A DNA stretch of 64,000 nt from Actinomycetota bacterium (GCA_016213645.1 JACQZY010000007.1:124001-188000), one strand, 5' to 3'. Counted from the first letter of the stretch, positions 41,529-53,931 are shown. Notes: generated by a model not told the origin, from the letters alone. A program made the numbers and translations.

Positions 41529-44078
41529 ATGATCCGGGCACTCGCATGGCGCAGCGTCACGGCACGCAAACTGCGCGCGATCCTCAACGGCGCCGGAATC
41601 GTGTTGGGCGTGGCGCTGATCTTCTCGGTGCTATCGCTGTCAAAGACGATCGTCGGCACCTTCGACGACCTCTTCAGCGCCGTCTACGGCGAGACCGATC
41701 TGATCGTCAGCGGGGCGGACGCGGCCGGCACGGTGGATCAGTCGCTGCTTTCGAAGATCCAGGCCACCGACGGCGTGGATGTCGCGACCGGCAGCGTGAT
41801 GTCTGTGCTCACGCTGGTCAAATCCACTGATCCAAAAACCGCCGCGAAGTTCGATCAAAAACAGCAGATCAACGTTGGCGGCGTGTTGCCAAGCGACCCG
41901 GATTTAAGCGGCGCTGAAATCTCCGCGGGCCGTCGCCTGCGCGGCGGATACGAAATCCAGATCGACCAATCGTTCGCCAAACACAACTCACTGAAGATTG
42001 GCCAAAAGGTCAAGCTCGCCTCGCAGACGGGCATCGACTCGTTCACGATCGTCGGCTTTTTTCGCATCGGCGGCGGAATCGACTTCGGCGGTCAGGGCTT
42101 CGCCTCGATCCCGCTGGACACCGCGCGCAAAGTCTTTGACGTTCCCACCGGATATGGCGAGATCGATATCGCGGTAAAGCCGGAAGCCGATCTCGCGAGC
42201 GTTCGCAAGGCGATCGAGGGCCAACTTGAAAAAGGGGTCGAGGTTCGCACCCCGTCGGATGTGAGCGACGACATCAACAGCCAGATCCAGGGCTTCAACA
42301 TCATCCTCTACTTCTTCTCCGCGATGTCGCTGTTTGTCGGCGGTTTCCTGATTCTCAACTCCTTCAATATGACCGTCGCACAAAGAATGCGCGAGATCGG
42401 CATGCTGCGCACGCTCGGCGGATCTCGCGGCATGATCGCTCGCATGTTCCTGTTCGAGGCAGTACTGCTGGGTCTACTCGGATCGGTCTTCGGAGTGGCA
42501 CTGGGACTAGTCCTGACCAAGCTGATGGTGGCGCTGGTCGGCAACATCGGGCTGCCGATGGGCAACATCAAGTATCCGGTTTACGCGTTCGTGACGGCAC
42601 CGACGCTTGGTGTGATCGCCACACTGTTTGGAGCGCTGCGGCCGGCCATGCGGGCCGGCCGGATCCCGCCGATTGAAGCCGTACTTTCAGAACATCGCGC
42701 CAAACCGCTCAAGTTGCGCCGTCGCGTGCTTGTTGGCACCACGCTGGTGGGGCTCGGTTTACTTGGCGTCTTCACGCTCGCCTCCGCAAATAAAACACCG
42801 CTGCCGATAGTGCTCGCCGGTGCCTTTGGCGTGATCTTTCTGTTCAGCGGTGTGATCATGCTGGGGCCGGTCGTTGTGCCGGTGATCGTGCGCGTGTTGT
42901 CGTGGCCGTTGCGCCGACTCAGCCCGATCGAAGGCCGACTCGCCGCCGACGGATCCCGCGCAAACCCGCTACGAACGGCATCCACCGCATCGGGCCTGAT
43001 GATCGGCATCGCGCTGGTCGCCGCGATCGGAAGTCTCGGATCCAGCTTCATCGGCAGCATCTCGGACGATCTCGACGCGGAACTGAAGCACGATTTCACC
43101 GTGCAACCGCAGAACTTGACCGGCGGCGGGCCACAGGCGACGATCTCCACCAATGCCGCCGAGGCGATCTCCGCACTTGACGGTGCCGGGCCGGTAACGG
43201 GTGTGCGACTGTTGTTCTTGTCTTCCGGATACGGCGCAGGCATGCAGGCATACGGATTGGACCCATCGCTTCATCTGCGTTTTGCCAATCCGGAGTATGC
43301 CGCCGGGGCGCGCCCCGATGTGGATGCACGGCTGGCGGCCGGCGAGGTCACCGTGCCCGAGGCGCTTGCGAAACGCAAGGGCACAAAAGTCGGCGACAAG
43401 ATCTCGCTTGAGGGTCCTCGCGGAGCGCGCAACTTCACCGTCGCGGCGTTACAGAAGGGCAACTCGTTCGAAGCGTCGTCGATCGTGATGTCACATGAGT
43501 CCTTCTTGGCCGTCTACGGTATACCCGGCTACACGCAGGTGCTCGTAATCGCCGACAGCGCCGAACTGCACGGCGCATTGGGCAAGCGGATCGATCAGTT
43601 GTTGGCACGGGACTACCCGGCCTTCGAGTCACTGTCAAACGAAGACGTCAAGACCCAGATCAAGAACCAGATAAATCAGGTCTTTTCGATCTTTTACGTG
43701 ATCATGGCCGTCGCAATCCTGGTCAGCCTGCTTGGCGTGGTCAACACTCTGCTGATGAACGTGCTCGAACGCACGCGCGAGATCGGCGTGTTGCGCGCGA
43801 TCGGCGCCGTGCGCTGGCAGGTACGACGCATCATCATCCAAGAGAGCCTGCTGCTGACCAGCGCCGGCGCGGCGCTTGGCCTGGTCGTGGGAATGGCGCT
43901 GGGCTACGCCTTCGTGCGCGGCATCAACACAGGCAGCGGAGGCGTGGGCTTCCACCCGCCGATCGCCGTGATCTTCACCGTCGCGGCGATGTCGGTGATC
44001 TTCGGACTTGTCGCGGCCCTACTGCCGGCGCGGCGCGCGGCGCGGATGAATGTGATTGAGGCGGTTAGTTACGAGTAG
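41529..44078 (+). CDS. FtsX-like ABC permease, two FtsX domains
   Basis: 849 residues. N-terminal TM (~18-38, AILNGAGIVLGVALIFSVLSL), a large extracytoplasmic domain (~40-255), and the first FtsX domain of three TMs with the motif NMTVAQRMREIGMLRTLGGSRG (~275-400). A central TM pair (~405-460), a second extracellular domain and a C-terminal FtsX domain with NVLERTREIGVLRAIGAVRWQVRRIIIQES and a closing LLPARRAARMNVIEAVSYE complete it. It is the membrane partner of the preceding ATPase. The layout is that of actinobacterial tandem-FtsX permeases. Confidence 0.93.
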   Translation: MIRALAWRSVTARKLRAILNGAGIVLGVALIFSVLSLSKTIVGTFDDLFSAVYGETDLIVSGADAAGTVDQSLLSKIQATDGVDVATGSVMSVLTLVKSTDPKTAAKFDQKQQINVGGVLPSDPDLSGAEISAGRRLRGGYEIQIDQSFAKHNSLKIGQKVKLASQTGIDSFTIVGFFRIGGGIDFGGQGFASIPLDTARKVFDVPTGYGEIDIAVKPEADLASVRKAIEGQLEKGVEVRTPSDVSDDINSQIQGFNIILYFFSAMSLFVGGFLILNSFNMTVAQRMREIGMLRTLGGSRGMIARMFLFEAVLLGLLGSVFGVALGLVLTKLMVALVGNIGLPMGNIKYPVYAFVTAPTLGVIATLFGALRPAMRAGRIPPIEAVLSEHRAKPLKLRRRVLVGTTLVGLGLLGVFTLASANKTPLPIVLAGAFGVIFLFSGVIMLGPVVVPVIVRVLSWPLRRLSPIEGRLAADGSRANPLRTASTASGLMIGIALVAAIGSLGSSFIGSISDDLDAELKHDFTVQPQNLTGGGPQATISTNAAEAISALDGAGPVTGVRLLFLSSGYGAGMQAYGLDPSLHLRFANPEYAAGARPDVDARLAAGEVTVPEALAKRKGTKVGDKISLEGPRGARNFTVAALQKGNSFEASSIVMSHESFLAVYGIPGYTQVLVIADSAELHGALGKRIDQLLARDYPAFESLSNEDVKTQIKNQINQVFSIFYVIMAVAILVSLLGVVNTLLMNVLERTREIGVLRAIGAVRWQVRRIIIQESLLLTSAGAALGLVVGMALGYAFVRGINTGSGGVGFHPPIAVIFTVAAMSVIFGLVAALLPARRAARMNVIEAVSYE

Positions 44079-44212
44079 ACGCTTCAGGCAGGAGTGCGGC
44101 GATCACAATACGACTGCAGCCGTCCCTGGCGGCGTTTAAGAACTACGTGGATTTCGGCAGTCGCTCTAAACCGACGCGGTCGGCACGAATCCCGTCCGTG
44201 TTCCATAGACCC

Positions 44213-44218
44213 TACAAT
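44213..44218 (+). promoter_or_regulatory. -10-like TACAAT before the second ATPase
   Basis: TACAAT in the 165-bp gap after the first permease, about 26 nt before the proposed CTG start at 44244, with GGAAAGG at 44229-44235 as ribosome binding site. No good -35 is visible. Confidence 0.35.
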
Positions 44219-44243
44219 TACGTATCTCGGAAAGGCAGTCACC

Positions 44244-44993
44244 CTGGAACTCCAGCTCGACCGCGTCAGCAAAACTTACTTTCGAAACGGTCGGCCGGTG
44301 ACCTCGCTGGACGATGTGACGTTGTCCGTCGGGTCAGGCGAGCTGGTCGCGGTGATCGGCGGACGCGGCAGCGGCAAAACCACACTGCTGCGGCTCGCTG
44401 CCGGTATCGAACATCCGGACGCTGGATTCGTCTCGATAGACGGTGAGCGGCTTGACCGGATGTCCAATGAGCACCGGGGGGGGCTTTACCGCGGTGGCAT
44501 CGGCTGCGTCCTGAAGACCGTCGCGGCGATCGGCCACACGCGCGTGGTCGACCTCGTCGCGCTTCCGCTGCGACTCCACACCGGCGCGGGCAGGAGTTCG
44601 CTGTTTGAGGCCAAGCGCATCCTCAATTCCGTCGGCGCCGAACACCTGGCCGACGCCAACCCGGCCTCGATCTCCGACGGTGAAGGCCGACTCGTCGCCT
44701 TGGCCCAGGCATTGATCATGCGGCCGGGGATCCTGCTGCTTGACCAGCCCGCGAGCGACCTGAGTCTCGAAGAAGAGAAGAGCCTGTTGCGGGTTCTCAG
44801 TTCGATCGCCCGCGACGCGGACGTCGCCGTGATTATGACTGCTCGCGCGTCGATCGAGGCGGTGACTGCGGACAGGGTGGCTCACATCAACTGTGGTCGC
44901 CTCGCTGTCGGCAGCAAGCCGCCACCGCCCAAGGGTGCGTCCGTGCTTCCGCTCAAAAAGCGGAACAACAACCCGGAGCCCGACCATGCATGA
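44244..44993 (+). CDS. Degenerate ABC transporter ATPase
   Basis: About 249 residues of clear ABC ATPase similarity beginning at CTG 44244 (GGAAAGG 8 nt upstream). The only standard start in frame is a GTG at 44094, whose extra 50 residues look non-coding. Numbered from the CTG, Walker A is intact (GGRGSGKTT, ~39-47), but the rest is altered. The Q-loop Gln is Lys (K91, IGCVLKTV). The signature is ISDGE instead of LSGGE (143-147). The Walker B glutamate is Gln (LLLDQP, Q168) and the switch His is replaced (MTAR, A200). It probably binds ATP but hydrolyses it poorly. It lies between two FtsX permease genes and could pair with the canonical ATPase. Confidence 0.85.
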   Translation: MELQLDRVSKTYFRNGRPVTSLDDVTLSVGSGELVAVIGGRGSGKTTLLRLAAGIEHPDAGFVSIDGERLDRMSNEHRGGLYRGGIGCVLKTVAAIGHTRVVDLVALPLRLHTGAGRSSLFEAKRILNSVGAEHLADANPASISDGEGRLVALAQALIMRPGILLLDQPASDLSLEEEKSLLRVLSSIARDADVAVIMTARASIEAVTADRVAHINCGRLAVGSKPPPPKGASVLPLKKRNNNPEPDHA

Positions 44994-45114
44994 AGCCGGT
45001 CTTTCAAGCGAGCTCCATTTTAGTCGCGCACACCACGCCGGCGACGGACGTGCGAATCGGATCGACGTCGCAATTCCCGACTTGAATCCCGACGCCTTCC
45101 GCTCGCGGGACTGA
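44986..45114 (+). CDS. Possible 42-residue small protein inside the cluster
   Basis: ATG at 44986 overlaps the end of the ATPase gene by 8 nt and the stop is 5 bp before the next permease, so the frame fits the operon spacing exactly. It begins MHEAGLSSELHFSRAHHAGD and continues to IDVAIPDLNPDAFRSRD; it is acidic and has no TM or Cys. It could be a leader, a small accessory peptide or chance. Only the packing supports it. Confidence 0.3.
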   Translation: MHEAGLSSELHFSRAHHAGDGRANRIDVAIPDLNPDAFRSRD

Positions 45115-45119
45115 TCGCC

Positions 45120-47744
45120 ATGGCCACCGAGACAGTCGCCGACCTCTACCGCGAGGCAGAGGATCCCGACCACATAATCAAGCAACGTCGCCGAGCTCCA
45201 CTGCGCTTGTTGTCCAATGCCGCCCACCTCTATCGCCTGCGACTGCGCGAGCAACCATTGCAGGAGGCGCTCGCGCTGATCGGCATCGCCGCGGGTGTGG
45301 CGCTGCTGTTCGCCGTGCAGGTCGCCACATCGAGCGTGACCGGCTCGCTGGAGCAGCTGGCTCACGCCGTCACCGGCAAGGCCTCATTGGAGATCGCCGC
45401 TCGCGGACCGGCCGGCATCGACCAGTCCGTCGTCACCAAGGCGCAGGCGTTGCCCGGTGTTTCGGGCGCAGCGCCGATCGTCGAGCGGCGGATTATGGTC
45501 GTAGGCCCCGGCGGCGGCGAGCCGCTGACGCTGGTGGGCGTGGACCAGCGACTGCGCGAGATCGGCGGGCCGCTGATCAAGAGTTTCGCCACCAAGCGAG
45601 GCGACCTGGAATCGCTCGGCCTCTATCTGACATCCGACACCGCCAAGCGGATCGGCGCGACCGTCGGCCAGGAGCTGACGATCAGGTCAGGCGCAAAACG
45701 GCAGACCCAGATCCTCGCTGGCGTACTTGGTCCGAACGACATCGGCGACCTGACGAAGAGCCCCGTCGCGCTGGCGCCGCTCGGCACAGCCCAGCGCATT
45801 GCCGATATGCCCGGCAGAATCAGCCGCGTACTCGTGCGGCCGGAGCCCGGCGAATCGGCCCGCGCGACGGCGGGTCTGCGCACCCTGGCCGCCGATCGTG
45901 CCGACGTGCGGCCCAGCGACAGCGAGGTCAAGCTGCTGGCGACGGCGATGAAGCCGGATCAGCAGTCAAGCTCACTGTTTGGCGCGATCGCGGTGGCGAT
46001 CGGACTGCTCTTCGCATACAACGCGATACTGCTGGCGATGGCCTGGCGGCGACGGTTTATCGCCTATCTGAGGCTGATCGGAGCGGACCGGGCATCGGTA
46101 GCGGCGACCCTGGGTTTTGAGGCGCTCGTGCTGGGTTTGTTCGCGTCGGCGGTCGGCATTGCGGTCGGATACGTGCTCGCGCAGGTGACGTTCAACTCGG
46201 TCCCTTCATATCTCGCTTCGAGCTTCGCGATCGGCGCGCAGCACACGGTTGATGCAAAGACGATCGCCCTTTCGCTCGCGGGCGGCTTGGCGGCGACAAC
46301 CTGCGCGATGGCCATGCCCGCCCTGGAGCTGTTTCGTGTAAGACCGGGCGAACGAGAGGGCGAACGCGTCGCGGGAAAAGTCCGCATCGAGTCGATCTTC
46401 GGCTCGAAGTCGCTGTGGCTGGGTCTGTTTGTTATCGCGGCGACGAGCGCGATGCTTCTTCTTGCGCCTAAGCTGACGCCGGTGGGCACACCCGCTCTGA
46501 TCGCGGGCCTCGTATTGATAACCGGCCCGATCCTCGCCTGGGCGCTGACGACAATCTGGCGCGTGACGCGCGTTCGCGGGGACGTGGCGCTGGCTGTGGC
46601 GGTGGAGCAACTCAAGAGCGACCCCGTTCGGTCGGCGGCGCTGGCGATGATCGCCGCCGGCGCGATAGCAGCCGTCGTGAGTATCAGCGGGTCGCGACTC
46701 GATCTCGAAAGGGGAGTTGAGAACCTGAATCGGAACGCCTTTCCGGCCGGCTCGGTTTGGATCGCGATCGACAGCCCGGCCAACGCATTCCTGTCCCTGC
46801 CGTTCGACCCACACGAAACGCTTGAACGCATAGGGAAATCCGATCAGTTCAAAGACGCGGTCGTGTACCGCGGTTCGTTTCTGGATCTCGGCGGTCGGCG
46901 ACTCTGGATCACAGCCATCCCGCCCCGTGAAGGCATCGGCCTGGTAACCGATCAGGTATGGACCGGCAACGCCCGGTCGGCGAGCGCTCGTATTCGTTCC
47001 GGCGGCTGGGTGGCGGTCTCCACCTCGATCGCCAAGCGTCTGGGAGACCGCAAACCCGGTGATCGGATCGCGATCCCGACTCCTTCCGGAAATCGTTATT
47101 TTCGAATAGCCGCCTTGACTGCCAACTACGGTTGGCCATCCGGGTCGATTGTGATGAACGCGGACGACTACGGGAACGCGTGGCGAGACGGCTACGCCAG
47201 CGCCGTCAGCGTCCTGCTACCACCAGACGTCTCTCCTGCGGCTGCGAAGCGCTCGGTATCGCAATCTCTCGGCCAATCCGGATCCGCACTCCATGCCCAA
47301 ACCGGTAGCGAGATGGTGGCTGAACGATTGCGAACGCTCTCGCAAGGTCTTGCGCGTCTGCGTCAGATCGCAGTACTTGTGCTCCTCGCGGCCGTACTCG
47401 CGATTGTCGCCGCGATGTTCGCCGCCGTTTGGCAGCGGCGAGACGACCTCGCTTCGTTACGCGTCCTCGGCTTCGGCGGCAAAGAGATGTATCGCGCGCT
47501 CGTGTACGAGACCGGGATCGTCGTGCTGCTCGGCGGAATCCTCGGCCTCGGCCTCGGCTTTATCTGCCAGGGGTTCGCGAGTCGATGGATCGAGATGACC
47601 AGCGGTTATCAGACGCCCATCGAACCGGCCATCGGCCTTGGTCTCACGACGCTCGCCGAGATGCTCGCGTTGACGACAATCGCCACGCTCGGTCCGGCGA
47701 TTCTCGCTTGGAGATTCTCACGTAACGCGGTCAGCGTTACCTGA
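45120..47744 (+). CDS. FtsX-like ABC permease, second of the cluster
   Basis: 874 residues with a cytoplasmic N-terminus (~45 residues), a TM (ALALIGIAAGVALLFAVQVAT), an extracellular domain (~65-280) and a first FtsX unit (SLFGAIAVAIGLLFAYNAILLAMAWRRRFIAYLRLIGADRASV). Central TMs (~430-520) precede a second extracellular domain and the C-terminal FtsX unit (WQRRDDLASLRVLGFGGKEMYRALVYETG to the end). The family motifs are weaker than in the first permease. It probably forms a pair with the degenerate ATPase gene upstream. Confidence 0.9.
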   Translation: MATETVADLYREAEDPDHIIKQRRRAPLRLLSNAAHLYRLRLREQPLQEALALIGIAAGVALLFAVQVATSSVTGSLEQLAHAVTGKASLEIAARGPAGIDQSVVTKAQALPGVSGAAPIVERRIMVVGPGGGEPLTLVGVDQRLREIGGPLIKSFATKRGDLESLGLYLTSDTAKRIGATVGQELTIRSGAKRQTQILAGVLGPNDIGDLTKSPVALAPLGTAQRIADMPGRISRVLVRPEPGESARATAGLRTLAADRADVRPSDSEVKLLATAMKPDQQSSSLFGAIAVAIGLLFAYNAILLAMAWRRRFIAYLRLIGADRASVAATLGFEALVLGLFASAVGIAVGYVLAQVTFNSVPSYLASSFAIGAQHTVDAKTIALSLAGGLAATTCAMAMPALELFRVRPGEREGERVAGKVRIESIFGSKSLWLGLFVIAATSAMLLLAPKLTPVGTPALIAGLVLITGPILAWALTTIWRVTRVRGDVALAVAVEQLKSDPVRSAALAMIAAGAIAAVVSISGSRLDLERGVENLNRNAFPAGSVWIAIDSPANAFLSLPFDPHETLERIGKSDQFKDAVVYRGSFLDLGGRRLWITAIPPREGIGLVTDQVWTGNARSASARIRSGGWVAVSTSIAKRLGDRKPGDRIAIPTPSGNRYFRIAALTANYGWPSGSIVMNADDYGNAWRDGYASAVSVLLPPDVSPAAAKRSVSQSLGQSGSALHAQTGSEMVAERLRTLSQGLARLRQIAVLVLLAAVLAIVAAMFAAVWQRRDDLASLRVLGFGGKEMYRALVYETGIVVLLGGILGLGLGFICQGFASRWIEMTSGYQTPIEPAIGLGLTTLAEMLALTTIATLGPAILAWRFSRNAVSVT

Positions 47745-47767
47745 CAGAGCCAGTTTCCTTGTCGACC

Positions 47768-48733
47768 ATGCACACTTCCGTCGACTTCCAGGCCTTCGGC
47801 GAGTCACTCTCGCGCAGTCTTGAAGCCGAGACAGGCTCGCCTCAAACCGAAAGCAACGCAGACCTCCGCGAAGTGTGCCGATGTCTCCTGGCGACTCGCG
47901 GCCGGAATTTACGCGGCCGTCTTTTGCTTGCCGCCGCGCACCAGGGCCCGCGTTTCAATTCGCCGCAGGTTCGCGCTGCCGCCAACGCGATTGAGCTTCT
48001 TCATTTAGCAAGCCTTGCCCATGACGATGTCATCGATTCCGGTACTTTGCGACGCGGAGCTCCTACGGTCGGAGCGAAATTCGGCCAGCGAGCGGCGGCT
48101 TTCGCCGGCGCGTCGCTGTTCGCTCATGCTGTTGAGACGATGGCCGAGTGCGGATCAAATGAACTGGAGCAATTCGCCGCGACAGCGCGTGATATGTGCG
48201 ACGGAGGCATGCGCGAGCTTCGCGACCTATTCAACATCGAGCGCACTCCGGCGGATTGCGGCGCCGTAGCGAAGCTGAAAACGGCAAGCGCGTTCCGCCT
48301 GGCCGCACGTCTTGGCGCCGGCCTTTCCGGTGCCGAAAAAGCGACCGTCACTGACGTCACCAAGTTCGGACTTGACTTCGGGATCGCCTACCAAATCTGG
48401 GACGATTTGGTGGATCTGCTTGCAGACCCCACCGTCAGCGGCAAGACACCGGGGAGCGACCTTCGCCACGGCGTCTACACGCTACCCGTCATTCACGCGT
48501 GCGAGGAAGATGCCGCGATACGGAAGCTCCTCGGCGCGCCGAACGAGTCGGACGAGGAACAGGCGCGCCTCGTCGCCGCGGTCAAGGCCACGGGCGGCGT
48601 GGAACGGGCCGCGGACGCCGCCGCCTACCACGCGGCATGTGCCGCAAAGATCGCCGGCTCACTACCACGACCCGAGCCGCTGCGCGATTTGCTTGATGAA
48701 GTTCGCAAATCGCATCTGGGACTGCTGCCGTGA
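47768..48733 (+). CDS. trans-Isoprenyl diphosphate synthase, both DDxxD intact
   Basis: 321 residues from the ATG at 47768 (a TTG at 47759 is also possible). First aspartate-rich motif LASLAHDDVIDSGTLRRG (D86, D87, D90), second WDDLVD (D212, D213, D216), followed by GSDLRHGVYTLPVIHA. The first Lys block is altered (RGRNLRG instead of GGKRLRP). It condenses IPP with allylic diphosphates; chain length cannot be read. It ends in a GTGA overlap with the next gene, so the two are translated together. Confidence 0.92.
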   Translation: MHTSVDFQAFGESLSRSLEAETGSPQTESNADLREVCRCLLATRGRNLRGRLLLAAAHQGPRFNSPQVRAAANAIELLHLASLAHDDVIDSGTLRRGAPTVGAKFGQRAAAFAGASLFAHAVETMAECGSNELEQFAATARDMCDGGMRELRDLFNIERTPADCGAVAKLKTASAFRLAARLGAGLSGAEKATVTDVTKFGLDFGIAYQIWDDLVDLLADPTVSGKTPGSDLRHGVYTLPVIHACEEDAAIRKLLGAPNESDEEQARLVAAVKATGGVERAADAAAYHAACAAKIAGSLPRPEPLRDLLDEVRKSHLGLLP

Positions 48734-50934
48734 CCGTAAAACTCGAGCCGATTGACGAGGCGGAAGTGGTGATCGTGGGCGCGGGTCCGGCCGGCACGGC
48801 GGCGGCGATAACGCTCTCGCGCCTCGGTCGCGACGTGGTCCTGATCGACCAGCATCGCTTTCCTCGCGACAAACCGTGCGGCGACGGCCTCTGGTCGGGA
48901 GCCGTCGAAGCGCTTCGAGAGTTCGGTTTGGCAAAACTGATCGACGGCGCGATGCCGATTGAGAAAACACAAATCGTCCACATGCAGGACGAACGGCTCG
49001 TCGAACGGCTGACGGCGCGGCGCGGGCCGCAGACCCTCCCACGTTGCATTCCGCGTCAGCGGTTGGATGCTGCACTGCTTGACCTGGCGATCGCCGGCGG
49101 TGCTCGCTTCACATGCGGTAGAGCCCAGGAATTCTTCAAACAAGACGGGTCCGTGACAGCGATCACCGTGCGTCGCGCCGACGGCTCGCGGGGAGCCGTA
49201 CACGGCCGAGCGTTCATCGCCGCCGATGGCGCGACGTCGAGATTGCGACGGCTCGCCGGCGTCGCACCGCCGAAAACAGCCGCTCCCGCCTACGCGATCC
49301 GGCAGTACGTCGGCACGGATCGGCCGCTCGAACCGATCTTCGAGATTCGGACCCCGATCGCCTTTGGACAACATCGACTGCCGGGCTACTCCTGGATATT
49401 CCCGGTCGATGAGAACATCGCGAATATCGGCGTCGGTCTTTTCCGGGGAGCCGGCTCGCGTAATAACAAGCACTATTCCCTGCGCGAGTTACTGCGAGCT
49501 TTCACGGACGAACTTCGCTCGGACTCACGAACCGAATTCGGCGACCTCGACGAGTTGTCGCCACCGCAAGGCGCACCGCTCGCGATCGGCTTTGCAGCCG
49601 ACTCCGTGCAAAAGGGAAACATCTTCTTCGTCGGTGACGCCGCTCGTCTAACCGATCCGCTGGTCGGAGAGGGAATATCGGCCGCTCTCGAAAGCGGCCG
49701 GATCACCGGAGACGCCGTCGACGGATGGCTCGATTCCGGTCGCTGCACTCGGCTCGGCGACCGGCTGTCGCGAAGATTCCCCCGTATCGGCCAAGACACG
49801 CGACTATTGCACCTCACCTACGACCGTCTTGTTGACGAAGCGGGGAGGTCACCAGACGACGCCAAGACCGTCAGAGGCGGAAATGCTTTCCTGGAAGAGG
49901 TCGCAACCGTCTTCATGCGTGGCTCGGACGATAAGCCGGTTCTCGACGAAACGCCCGTCGTATGCGGCGTGGCAGCCAGAGACGATGGCCTGCGTGAGAT
50001 TTTTACGGAATTGAACCGCCTCGCGCTTGATGAGTTCCGCGTCGATTTCCCGTTCGCGTTTGAGATGCTGCATCGGAGGCTACGGAGCACCGCGGGGCCG
50101 AGCGTCGCAGCCGGCATGCTTCTGACCGCGAAGGCCCACGGTCTCCCGAGTCACGAAAGTCCGTATTCGGCTGCAATCGCATGCGAATTGACGCTCATAG
50201 CGTCGCACTTTCTCGGTCAGACGTGCAATCAGAGCGAACCAGACAGGCCAAGCCTCGGCAACGGCCTCACGACGCTCATAGCCGACCTCGCCCTCAGCAC
50301 CGGTCTGCAACTGGCCGTGAGCCTGGGCCCCGCCGAAACGGCCGGCCTGGCCCGCCTTTCGCGCACGGTTTTCGAAGGCGCGATGAGCGAAGCCGTCGAT
50401 ACGTGGCGGACCGATCGCTCCGCCGAGCGATACTTCGCCGCCGCCCATACGCAGTCAGGCGAGCCACACGCATTCGCCGTCGGCCTGGGCGCGCGACTCG
50501 CGAAATACACAGGCGACCACGCTCCCCTCAACGAATTCGGCCAAAACCTCGGCTTGGCCCTCAAAATCTCCAACGACGTCGTCGAGCTTTTTGAGGGCGA
50601 CGAGCCGATGGCGCGCGAGCCTGGCGACCAGCTGCGCATGGGCAACTTCACCCTGGCGACGATCTTCGCCCTGGAGAAAGACCCGGATCTGGCCCCTCTT
50701 CTTACCCTGGAGACGGTCGACAACTCGTTCGAAGAAGCTCTTGCGCGCATCCGCGCGACCGGCGCCATCAAGCGCAGCTTCGCTGAATGCGTTCGTTTCG
50801 CGGAAACGGCGCGGGCGGCGCTTGAACAGGCTGACCTTTGCGGCACGCCGCTCGAAAGCCTGATCAATCTCGCTGTCGATCGCCATAGGGGCTGCCTGAC
50901 CGACCGGTCCGAGGGTCAGCCTGCCGCGACGTGA
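48730..50934 (+). CDS. Geranylgeranyl-reductase-like flavoprotein fused to a degenerate isoprenyl synthase domain
   Basis: 734 residues, GTG start overlapping the synthase stop. N-terminal ~1-380: GGR/PHBH-type FAD fold with VVIVGAGPAGTAAAI (13-27), FPRDKPCGDGLW (44-55) and the second FAD motif FFVGDAARLTDPLVGEGISAAL (299-320). These enzymes reduce isoprenoid double bonds. C-terminal ~410-734: an all-helical isoprenyl synthase fold. At the first DDxxD position the sequence is GQTCN (496-500, after ELTLIASHFL). At the second it is NDVVE (615-619), followed by PGDQLRMGNFTLATIFALEK, which aligns with the usual GSDLREGKLTLPLLLALE. So the synthase half keeps the fold and lacks its metal-binding residues. 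Confidence 0.88.
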   Translation: MTVKLEPIDEAEVVIVGAGPAGTAAAITLSRLGRDVVLIDQHRFPRDKPCGDGLWSGAVEALREFGLAKLIDGAMPIEKTQIVHMQDERLVERLTARRGPQTLPRCIPRQRLDAALLDLAIAGGARFTCGRAQEFFKQDGSVTAITVRRADGSRGAVHGRAFIAADGATSRLRRLAGVAPPKTAAPAYAIRQYVGTDRPLEPIFEIRTPIAFGQHRLPGYSWIFPVDENIANIGVGLFRGAGSRNNKHYSLRELLRAFTDELRSDSRTEFGDLDELSPPQGAPLAIGFAADSVQKGNIFFVGDAARLTDPLVGEGISAALESGRITGDAVDGWLDSGRCTRLGDRLSRRFPRIGQDTRLLHLTYDRLVDEAGRSPDDAKTVRGGNAFLEEVATVFMRGSDDKPVLDETPVVCGVAARDDGLREIFTELNRLALDEFRVDFPFAFEMLHRRLRSTAGPSVAAGMLLTAKAHGLPSHESPYSAAIACELTLIASHFLGQTCNQSEPDRPSLGNGLTTLIADLALSTGLQLAVSLGPAETAGLARLSRTVFEGAMSEAVDTWRTDRSAERYFAAAHTQSGEPHAFAVGLGARLAKYTGDHAPLNEFGQNLGLALKISNDVVELFEGDEPMAREPGDQLRMGNFTLATIFALEKDPDLAPLLTLETVDNSFEEALARIRATGAIKRSFAECVRFAETARAALEQADLCGTPLESLINLAVDRHRGCLTDRSEGQPAAT

Positions 50935-50966
50935 GCAGCCGGGAAGTCCGACAGACGTACCGACGG

Positions 50967-53852
<2,886 letters not shown>

Positions 53853-53931
53853 CCTACTAACCGGCCGGCGAGCGCCTGTATGGTTGAGGTTCGAGGGTCG
53901 GCGCGCCGACCCGCCGATGCGGCGACCCGGC

